The translations under genes and the position numbers were made by a program. Shown in pieces: positions 19,984-25,668 of a DNA stretch of 25,668 nt. The first letter of the stretch is position 1, and each line of letters starts with the position of its first letter. Source of the stretch: a virus; IMG/VR virus record IMGVR_UViG_3300028800_000293, positions 1 to 25,668 of that record. One strand, given 5' to 3'. A model generated the notes under the pieces. That model was not told the origin of the DNA and did not search any database. It saw only the letters and a program-made list of their open reading frames with translations.

Positions 19984-21284
19984 GGCGTGTTCCAAGGAAA
20001 CGGCGTTTTTGGTGGCGCATCCCAAGGCATTTGCAGGTTAAGGCGGCGTTTTATATCAGCTACGTACTGCGCCTCGCGCTCGCAAAGGATTGCATTGAAG
20101 CCTTCCAGCGCACATGCGGCGCCAGTCGTGCCCGATCCCGCGAATGGGTCCAGCACCGTTCCGCCTGGTGGTGTAGTGAGCCGCGCGAGCCACTGCATAA
20201 GCGACACGGGCTTGACTGTGGGGTGTTTACTGCCGGCGCGGTCGGCTTTTGAGGCTTTGGCGCTGTAAAAGAACCGCGCGGCGGAGCCGGAGTCGCCGCG
20301 CGGTTCTGCTCGAGGTCTAGGCCCGACACCGTTATTGTAGACGTTGCGTCGTGATGTTTGGCCGTCAACTACGCCTTGCTGCCCCGCACTTTGCGGAAAC
20401 GCCTCGACCACCTCCGCAGAGCCGTCATGGCACACGTTCGCGGGCCAACGTCCGTTAGCGTTTCCAGACTGCGGAACTTGACCATCTCCCTTTTTCTGAC
20501 CGCGCCACATATGATTCGGATCGCTACCGCCCGCGCCGTTCGGATACGAGTATGGTTGTTCACCGTCCGCAAGTCCTATCCGACTCGCGTCAATATTCAA
20601 CGCTCCCGTACGCCAGCGCAGCACATTCGCCGCAACGGTAGGCTCGGACAGCGGCTTGCGCGCAAGCACGATTGGTTCGAATGCGGGCTTTAGCGCAGTG
20701 CCCCATCCATCCCATTCGGCGGCTTGTGATGTGATTCCGGTCGGCTTTACATAGTCGGGATGGTCGCTGCGAAACTTGCTGCCGCCGTTTGATTTATATT
20801 TATATTTATATCCGGCACCGAGTCCAGCGACGTTAAATCTGTGGCTGTCGTGCCCGCGCACGCCCGCTGCCTTGTCTATACCTTTCGACACATTATGCGA
20901 CTTGGGAAATCCGGTTCCGTACAGCCACGCCAACGAATCGCGAATTTCAAAACCTGCGTCCTCGATCGCGCACGCCATCCGATGATAACCACGCGTTGCT
21001 CCGAACGCGACCAGGAAAGCCCCCGGTTTTAGTACGCGCCATACCTCCGCCCAAAACGCAGGCGACATGGCGCATTCGCCCGTGTCCCATTGCTGACCCG
21101 TGAAACCGGCGGACGCGCGCATGTACGCTTCGTTGCCGCGAGCTGGCGCCGCGTTCAGTGCGCCGAACCGTTTCACTATGGACACGAGCGCATAGGGCGG
21201 ATCAGTGACGCAGGAATCTATGGAATCGGAAGCGATGCCGCGCAGTGTTTCTCTGCAATCGCCTTCCAACAAACGTACGCTCAT
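19980..21284 (-). CDS. DNA methyltransferase, beta-type order (DPPY before FAGSGTTG)
   Basis: A 434-residue AdoMet-dependent DNA amino-methyltransferase. The start at 21284 overlaps the polymerase stop (ATGA). The catalytic DPPY lies at residues 28-31 in SIDSCVTDPPYAL, and the AdoMet site VLDPFAGSGTTGAACALEGF near the C-terminus, preceded by SKHPTVKPVSLMQWLARLT. This IV-then-I order is the beta group. A long middle region, about residues 100-330, with KYKYKSNGG and many Gly/Ser, is the target recognition part. DPPY fits N6-adenine or N4-cytosine methylation. No restriction partner is seen, so it probably protects phage DNA or marks replication. Confidence 0.9.
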   Translation of the reverse strand: MSVRLLEGDCRETLRGIASDSIDSCVTDPPYALVSIVKRFGALNAAPARGNEAYMRASAGFTGQQWDTGECAMSPAFWAEVWRVLKPGAFLVAFGATRGYHRMACAIEDAGFEIRDSLAWLYGTGFPKSHNVSKGIDKAAGVRGHDSHRFNVAGLGAGYKYKYKSNGGSKFRSDHPDYVKPTGITSQAAEWDGWGTALKPAFEPIVLARKPLSEPTVAANVLRWRTGALNIDASRIGLADGEQPYSYPNGAGGSDPNHMWRGQKKGDGQVPQSGNANGRWPANVCHDGSAEVVEAFPQSAGQQGVVDGQTSRRNVYNNGVGPRPRAEPRGDSGSAARFFYSAKASKADRAGSKHPTVKPVSLMQWLARLTTPPGGTVLDPFAGSGTTGAACALEGFNAILCEREAQYVADIKRRLNLQMPWDAPPKTPFPWNTP

Positions 21285-23218
21285 TTCCGCATTCTTTCGC
21301 TCTCGTACCCTTCGCAATCCAGTGGCAGTCCAGAAGTCCAATGACGTGGACGCTTCATGATATCGCGCATCTGCGCGGATCGTACAGCAGCCACGTCCGT
21401 ACGCGCAAGAGCCAAAATCGAATCATAGACATCAAGAATCAAAACAACGTCCGGCAGTTCGCGTTCAATGTCGGCTTCGGCCGCCGTCACCAGGTCGCGC
21501 GTCATGGACTGGCAGGCAATTTCCAGCAGCGAACCGCCAAACGCCTTTTGTCGAAGCATGGCGCCGAACTTGCCACGAAAGAACGCCATTTCGCCGCCGT
21601 ACGTGATGTGTGCCGAGTAGTGCGGCACGGCGCGGCCGGATGGCAACAGCATCCAAACCGTGCCGTGCGCGTCTTTCTGAAATGCGACTTTGCCGGCAGG
21701 GAAAATGCGACCCGGTTGTTCGTAGATCGCAAACTTAAAAGCGTCAGCCAGCGCGTACCACAGTGAAACTAGCAGCGGATTTGCCTGGCGATAGCCGTCA
21801 ATATCCGAGCGGGCTTTGATTTCGTCCATGTTATTGCCGGCGCGGCGTTGGTGCGCCATGTACGTGCGATACCCAAGCTGATAGTTACCGCCGAGCGTCA
21901 CGGATTTGTAGCTCTGCCGCTCGTGCGGATGCGTCTTTTTGGTAGAACCCGGCGGACAGCGTCCCATTGCGATGGCGTTGTATATGTACGGATCGCCGCC
22001 CGTCGCCAGCACGTTCAAGCGGTCGGTATCACCAGCCATCCAAAGCGCAATGCGGTATTCTGCATTTGACAGGTCGTTGTCGCAAACCATCCAGCCCGGC
22101 GGCGCTACGATCATCCCCCGCAGACAGTCGGTTAACGCGACGTTGTCGTACCGGAATCCGCCTTTAAGCCCGGCTATGACGCTATCGATCGTTGGGCGCC
22201 CATCCTGCCCGTCGTACTTGCCGGACGGTCGCGCAATGTTGAAGGTATTGACGCCTTCGGACGTACCCCGGCCTGATCGCGCGCCGAAGTACCGGGTTGC
22301 GTCTTTGTAAAAACCGTTAACGTGGCGATCTAACAATGCCTGCGCTTTAAGCGGTGCCGAGCCGCCTTCGGATTGTAGCAGTTCCAAAACAATCCGTACG
22401 TCAGGGTGCAGGTTTTCGTCAGTCAGTTTTTCCGCAATGATGTGCTTCTGTGTGCTCTCCAGCCCGGCGGCGCGGTTGCCGCTATTGCACCATTCGAGTA
22501 TGCGTGTGCGCTGCGATAGCTTGGTGACCGCGTTCTGCGTCAGTTCCATAAGAATCGCAGTGCTCTCTTGCTCGATTTCCTGCCGCCGCATGGCAATGGC
22601 GGTCGCCAGGTGAACGTCGATCGGAAGCCCGATTTCATTCTTACGCCATGTACGCTCAAAGATCAGACGCTCATCCGGTGTCAACGACGGCAATCGGCCA
22701 TCCAGCTCGATCAGACAACTAACGTCCTGCCGGTTGTACGAAAGCAAATCGCGATAGACCTGTACGTCTTCGTTGAATGTACCGTCGCGTAACGGTTTGC
22801 ATGTTTTCATGACAAGTTCGCGCCCGCGCGGATCTTTGCCTTTGATGCCGAGTGCTGTGCAAACCTGATCCAATCCGCCGGGGAGTGCCAGCGATTGTGC
22901 GCGGCCCATCGTACAGTCAATTTTTGAAAGCGGCAGTTCTAAGAACGGATTGACCGCACGCAGGATTGAAACGTCAAAATTAGCGTGGTGGGCAACGAAC
23001 CGATGACACAACCGCACGTCGGTGTACAGGTCCGCCAGCGTGTGTGTGCCTAAATGTAGGTGTACGGGGCATGCAGTTTTCCAGACACCACGGAAGTACC
23101 AGACGACCGATGTAATGCCGGTGGACGGGTCCGCTGCATAGCGCCTAGCGCCAGCGCGTTTAAGATCGACGCGACTCCGGGTCTCAAAGTCCGCCCATAG
23201 GTCGTCGGGGTGTGGCAT
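21281..23218 (-). CDS. Family A DNA polymerase with 3'-5' exonuclease
   Basis: A 645-residue replicative polymerase. The exonuclease has D10 and E12 (WADFETRSRVDL), HHANFD at 77-82 and YNRQDV at 161-166. The polymerase has motif A DNDLSNAEYR (D382, E387, R389), motif B RQSYKSVTLGGNYQLGY (R434, K438) and motif C DVYDS (D599). Motif C reads V-Y-D-S where V-H-D-E is usual, so the histidine and glutamate are replaced while the metal-binding Asp remains. The only start is ATG 23218, as no ATG/GTG/TTG follows the upstream in-frame TAG. A hairpin lies immediately before it. The stop overlaps the methyltransferase start. Confidence 0.92.
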   Translation of the reverse strand: MPHPDDLWADFETRSRVDLKRAGARRYAADPSTGITSVVWYFRGVWKTACPVHLHLGTHTLADLYTDVRLCHRFVAHHANFDVSILRAVNPFLELPLSKIDCTMGRAQSLALPGGLDQVCTALGIKGKDPRGRELVMKTCKPLRDGTFNEDVQVYRDLLSYNRQDVSCLIELDGRLPSLTPDERLIFERTWRKNEIGLPIDVHLATAIAMRRQEIEQESTAILMELTQNAVTKLSQRTRILEWCNSGNRAAGLESTQKHIIAEKLTDENLHPDVRIVLELLQSEGGSAPLKAQALLDRHVNGFYKDATRYFGARSGRGTSEGVNTFNIARPSGKYDGQDGRPTIDSVIAGLKGGFRYDNVALTDCLRGMIVAPPGWMVCDNDLSNAEYRIALWMAGDTDRLNVLATGGDPYIYNAIAMGRCPPGSTKKTHPHERQSYKSVTLGGNYQLGYRTYMAHQRRAGNNMDEIKARSDIDGYRQANPLLVSLWYALADAFKFAIYEQPGRIFPAGKVAFQKDAHGTVWMLLPSGRAVPHYSAHITYGGEMAFFRGKFGAMLRQKAFGGSLLEIACQSMTRDLVTAAEADIERELPDVVLILDVYDSILALARTDVAAVRSAQMRDIMKRPRHWTSGLPLDCEGYESERMRK

Positions 23219-23251
23219 TGGAAAAAGCGGGGCCGAAGCCCCGCCGTCCTT
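23218..23251 (-). promoter_or_regulatory. Hairpin between Shine-Dalgarno and polymerase start
   Basis: Read leftward: AAGGA (23251-23247), then GCGGGGC-TTCG-GCCCCGC (23244-23227), TTTTTCCA and the ATG at 23218. The hairpin plus T run looks like an intrinsic terminator. Unfolded, the Shine-Dalgarno is about 28 bases from the ATG. Folded, the hairpin brings it to a normal distance, as in T4 gene 38. It can therefore act as an attenuator, a translational bridge or both. Confidence 0.65.
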
Positions 23252-23257
23252 AGAATG

Positions 23258-24076
23258 CTAGCGGCCGAATGGATTCGGCGGTGTGTTAGAAGGGAATGCA
23301 GTCGTCACATTCCCACCGGAAGCCGGACCAGCGTGGCCCGGCGCACCCCCGAATGCAGGGGCGCCCGGTGTCGGGGCAAACCCGCCTGCCGGCGGCGTAA
23401 AACCCCCACCACTCTGACCCTGCTGCGGCTGGAAGGGCTGTCCACCAGTAGGCGCACCAAAGCTGGGTGCCCCACCAAAACCGCCCGGCGACGGGCTGAA
23501 GCCCGCAGGACGCAAGCCCTGCTGTTCCGCCATCCTCATGAGTTCGGCGCCGCTGACTGAGTTGGCAAACACGATTTCTTCGCCTGGCCCGGAGAACACG
23601 ACGGCGTTAAGATATAGCTTCACGCCGCGCGGATCGTTCTGTTTGACGGCTGCTGTTACGCCAGCCATCACGTAGTCGCCGGACTTGACGCCGACCTTTT
23701 GCGTCAGCTTCGTGAGTACACCGCCGGCCTGTACGATCTCGACATTGGGCGGGTTGCCGCTCGAGGCCGAGAACAGCCAATGACCCTTGGCAAACTCGGA
23801 AGACTTGCCTTCAGGACTCGGCATGTCGCCGTCAACGACCGGCCAAGTGAGGATATGCGGATTGCTCTGATAGATTTTGCCGCACGCCGCTGTGATGCCC
23901 GCAAGTGCCGGTTCGGCAGTCCATTGCGCCACGGTCTTTTTGACCAGAAACATGGCGAAGTAGTTCGGCTTCTGCGTCTGCTGCCCCTTGTACGTCGTGC
24001 TTGGCGTCCAAAGGTGCCGCATATCCGCGATGCGTGCATTAAAGACGGTCGCGGCTTCGTATTGTCGCTGTGCCAT
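23258..24076 (-). CDS. Single-strand DNA-binding protein (phage DUF2815-like)
   Basis: A 272-residue protein. The N-terminal 170 residues form the OB-like part: FNARIADMRHLWTPSTTYKG, KPNYFAMFLVKKTVAQWTAE, GKSSEFAKGHWLFSASSG, VGVKSGDYVMAGVTAAVKQN and DPRGVKLYLNAVVFSGPGEE, the plan of phage SSBs that coat exposed strands near the polymerase. The remaining 100 residues are Gly/Pro/Phe/Ala repeats (GGFGGAPSFGAPTGG...), a disordered tail ending PNPFGR rather than the acidic tip usual in SSBs. AAAGGA precedes the ATG. The promoter at 24123-24151 serves it and the polymerase. Confidence 0.8.
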   Translation of the reverse strand: MAQRQYEAATVFNARIADMRHLWTPSTTYKGQQTQKPNYFAMFLVKKTVAQWTAEPALAGITAACGKIYQSNPHILTWPVVDGDMPSPEGKSSEFAKGHWLFSASSGNPPNVEIVQAGGVLTKLTQKVGVKSGDYVMAGVTAAVKQNDPRGVKLYLNAVVFSGPGEEIVFANSVSGAELMRMAEQQGLRPAGFSPSPGGFGGAPSFGAPTGGQPFQPQQGQSGGGFTPPAGGFAPTPGAPAFGGAPGHAGPASGGNVTTAFPSNTPPNPFGR

Positions 24077-24122
24077 TGTGTAGTTTTCCTTTTGTCAGAT
24101 TTGCCAAATAATCAACGTGCGT

Positions 24123-24151
24123 AGTGTAATTGTACGGTTAGGGTGCGTCAA
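24123..24151 (-). promoter_or_regulatory. Sigma70-like promoter for SSB/polymerase
   Basis: TTGACG (24151-24146), a 17-bp spacer, TACACT (24128-24123), pointing left to the SSB start at 24076. It lies just past the stop of the 46-residue membrane gene. Confidence 0.6.
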
Positions 24152-24155
24152 GTAG

Positions 24156-24296
24156 CTAAAAGGTTACGCATGAAGTGAGGGTGGCAGCCGCCATCCAATA
24201 GATTGAGCGCCGCCAGTCACCGTCAAAGGCGTACGCCACGCTCGCGCACATATCTAGGACAACCAGGGCTACCGGAAAGACTGCCGCCAATGTCAT
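24156..24296 (-). CDS. 46-residue two-span membrane protein
   Basis: MTLAAVFPVALVVLDMCASV, then AYAFDGDWRRSIYWMAAATL and TSCVTF: one hydrophobic stretch, a GDWRR turn and a second short one. The GDWRR-x-x-YWxAAAxLTxxVTF pattern is seen in small proteins near phage nuclease or SSB genes by recall. The ATG follows the nuclease stop by one base, and the stop lies just before the promoter. Function unknown, possibly a membrane anchor for replication or part of superinfection exclusion. Confidence 0.65.
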   Translation of the reverse strand: MTLAAVFPVALVVLDMCASVAYAFDGDWRRSIYWMAAATLTSCVTF

Positions 24297-24297
24297 A

Positions 24298-25284
24298 TCA
24301 GTACGTCGCTTTCAGTTCGCCTTGCGGCTTGTGCGATCCAACTGCCGCGTACTGCTTACCAGCCAAACCCAATTTTTCCGCCTGCGCTGGCGACACTGGC
24401 TTGATACCGCGCGGGCCGAAATTTTCGTACAGCACTTTGGCGGCTTGTTCATTGTCGTTCCACGCACGGAAGGAACGTGCAGGCTTTAACACCGCGCCGA
24501 CCGCTGTACGGCCTATTTTCAGGTGCGTGGATAGTGCATCTTCGTAAACCGCCTTCACGTCGCCAAGAGCACGGATCAGGCGCAACAATCGCACAAGCTC
24601 CTCGGTCGTTAGCGTCTCAGGTGCGCGAGACATGGCACCCATGACGAAACCGGCGTCCGTCGCCATTGCGGGGCATTGCTGGAACGCCTTACACCAGCGG
24701 CACCAAGGACCGGGGCGCGGGGCGCTTCGGTCCGCGATAGCTCGCAATACCCGTTCCCGGTGTGCGATGATTTCGCTGCGATGCGCGATCCATTGCTTAA
24801 ACGGATCTTCGTCCAAGCCGAATGGCTGGAAGATGACAAGACGCCACCATTCAGCTTCCGAGCGGTGCAGATTCATGGCGGCGTATGATAGCATCTGTTT
24901 GTTGTGATACGCGTCAACGTCCCACTTGCCGAACTTGTTATCCAGCACCGTAACGATGTACGGATCATATGGGATGTTCAGTAAGTCCGTCGTACCGCCG
25001 CATTCGGGGGATAGCTCGCCTTTCAACTCCACGAAGATTTCGCCAGGTTCAAGCTGACGTACAAAATCAAGTCCGAGCGCGATGGCTTCCGCCTTGGCGT
25101 CGTCTTCGTGCGGCATGTCGTGAGATACCGCAGCGGCGAACAGTTCGTGCGCTCGCGTGCCTTCGTCCGCTGCCGCTTGCGTCTTGGGAGGCTTCGGCGG
25201 CTCCGGTACGCTGTTACGCGCACTGAAAGAGCACTCCAGCCAAGTGGCGGCGGACGACGGTGCGAAGAGTGCGTGGGAGGGCAT
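24298..25284 (-). CDS. RecB/Cas4-like exonuclease (DUF2800-type)
   Basis: A 328-residue protein starting at ATG 25284, one base after the upstream stop (TAGC-ATG); translational coupling is likely. The conserved start is PSHALFAPSSAATWLECSFS then EGTRAHELFAAAVSH with the His of the family. The nuclease core is ELKGELSPECGGTTDLLNI (Asp of GTTDL), VTVLDNKFGKWDVD (D and K) and YHNKQMLSYA (Q). PWCRWCKAFQQCPAM supplies cysteines for an Fe-S cluster or zinc. These are marks of the phage DUF2800/Cas4-like nucleases that resect DNA ends for recombination, commonly beside an SSB, as here. Confidence 0.88.
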   Translation of the reverse strand: MPSHALFAPSSAATWLECSFSARNSVPEPPKPPKTQAAADEGTRAHELFAAAVSHDMPHEDDAKAEAIALGLDFVRQLEPGEIFVELKGELSPECGGTTDLLNIPYDPYIVTVLDNKFGKWDVDAYHNKQMLSYAAMNLHRSEAEWWRLVIFQPFGLDEDPFKQWIAHRSEIIAHRERVLRAIADRSAPRPGPWCRWCKAFQQCPAMATDAGFVMGAMSRAPETLTTEELVRLLRLIRALGDVKAVYEDALSTHLKIGRTAVGAVLKPARSFRAWNDNEQAAKVLYENFGPRGIKPVSPAQAEKLGLAGKQYAAVGSHKPQGELKATY

Positions 25285-25285
25285 G

Positions 25286-25507
25286 CTACGCCGGCCAATC
25301 AACGTATGAAGGAAAGAAACCGCACAGAGCGTCAGCAGCTTGACGGACAAGACTAGGAATCTCGGACGCTTCTGCGGTGCCTTGTCGGTAGTTAAACCTG
25401 TCTTTTCCGACTTCACACCAGTAGTAGACACCATTCCCGTCTTTGCGGACATAGCGGCTGTACTTTTCTTTCGGATTGTATTTTTCACTGATGTACGTGG
25501 CTATCAT
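25286..25507 (-). CDS. Small hypothetical protein
   Basis: A 73-residue protein starting at ATG 25507 with AAAGGACG nine bases upstream. Sequence MIATYISEKYNPKEKYSRYV, RKDGNGVYYWCEVGKDRFNY, RQGTAEASEIPSLVRQAADA, LCGFFPSYVDWPA. Strands with paired aromatics at the start, helix later. No family is recognised. It leads the replication operon in this window and is one base from the nuclease start. Confidence 0.68.
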   Translation of the reverse strand: MIATYISEKYNPKEKYSRYVRKDGNGVYYWCEVGKDRFNYRQGTAEASEIPSLVRQAADALCGFFPSYVDWPA

Positions 25508-25626
25508 GTCTGTACGTCCTTTAATTAAACAGCCGGGGTGCGGTATGAGTTTGCATCTACACCAGTCGTTCTCTCGTCGCTTACTCTTAACGCTGCGGCA
25601 TTGTCGGCCTTCGGCTGTAGAAGTTC

Positions 25627-25666
25627 GGGAATCCGGCTTAGTTGCTATTTTGCAAACCGGATTCCC
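25627..25666. repeat. 10-bp inverted repeat at the window end
   Basis: GGGAATCCGG (25627-25636) and CCGGATTCCC (25657-25666) are perfect complements around a 20-base loop. On the minus strand the loop holds a smaller TTGC/GCAA pair and an in-frame TAG. It could be a terminator, operator or leader element. It has no U tract. The rest of 25508-25626 has no start codon supporting a gene. Confidence 0.55.
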
Positions 25667-25668
25667 AG

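Noticed and set aside
24298-25488. Longer start for the RecB-like nuclease
   Set aside because: It adds 68 residues antisense to or overlapping the 73-residue gene in another frame; the family N-terminus SHALFAPSSA begins at 25284.
1-25668. CRISPR array, insertion sequence, integrase or phage RNA polymerase
   Set aside because: No regularly spaced repeats, transposase or recombinase motifs, or RNA polymerase-sized frame were found.

Overview
The window looks like roughly 26 kb of the genome of a short-tailed (podovirus-type) bacteriophage. Genes are packed tightly, with many ATGA/TAATG stop-start overlaps. The recognisable functions are large terminase, portal, scaffold-like protein, capsid, P22-like tail adaptor and stabilisation proteins, an ejection-type protein, a lysis cassette, family A DNA polymerase, a single-strand-binding protein and a RecB/Cas4-like nuclease. 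An alphaproteobacterial host, probably of the Hyphomicrobiales (Bradyrhizobium-like), is inferred from the lysozyme family (COG5526 type), a DUF3309 protein, and an Omp whose N-terminus (signal peptide, then AADLK...VKAPP) is typical of that group. No integrase, repressor, phage RNA polymerase, tRNA or CRISPR is visible, so lifestyle cannot be decided.

Layout. 1-3148 (+): end of a probable tail protein, two tandem paralogous tail-appendage proteins, a further appendage protein, and a secreted Cys-containing protein. 3155-4636 (+): lysis cassette of endolysin, two small membrane proteins and a holin-like protein. 4633-6177 (+): large terminase. 6210-8434: an accessory region of mostly leftward small genes, plus one rightward lysine-rich histone-H1-like/ribbon-helix-helix protein from a divergent promoter pair, and a leftward outer-membrane protein. 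8435-8637: a non-coding stretch with several hairpins. 8638-12336 (-): head genes read right to left, portal, an overlapping 82-residue protein, a GroES-like protein, a scaffold-like protein and an unknown. 12343-12966 (-): HNH endonuclease. 13129-17608 (+): capsid and tail genes. 17624-18554 (-): a small operon with a VRR-NUC nuclease and a ribbon-helix-helix protein. 18603-19229 (+): ejection-like protein. 19226-25507 (-): replication and modification operon, read leftward as unknown, RecB-like nuclease, small membrane protein, SSB, DNA polymerase, DNA methyltransferase, acetyltransferase, unknown.

How it fits together. The leftward right-hand block replicates and modifies phage DNA. The two head/tail blocks diverge around 12.97-13.13 kb, which is unusual because capsid and portal are normally co-transcribed. 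Four sigma70-like boxes (TTGACG or TTGACT with a 17-bp spacer) precede the H1-like gene, its divergent partner, the HNH gene and the SSB/polymerase genes, suggesting host RNA polymerase transcribes these. A GTACG/CGTAC inverted-repeat motif recurs in several intergenic regions, and GTAC itself is common throughout.

The observations most worth following are: a terminator-like hairpin lying between the Shine-Dalgarno and the start codon of DNA polymerase; the candidate structured RNA at about 8.46-8.63 kb; the H1-like/RHH protein with its overlapping divergent promoters; phage-encoded envelope proteins (Omp and a signal-peptide protein); and the GroES-like protein inside the head operon.
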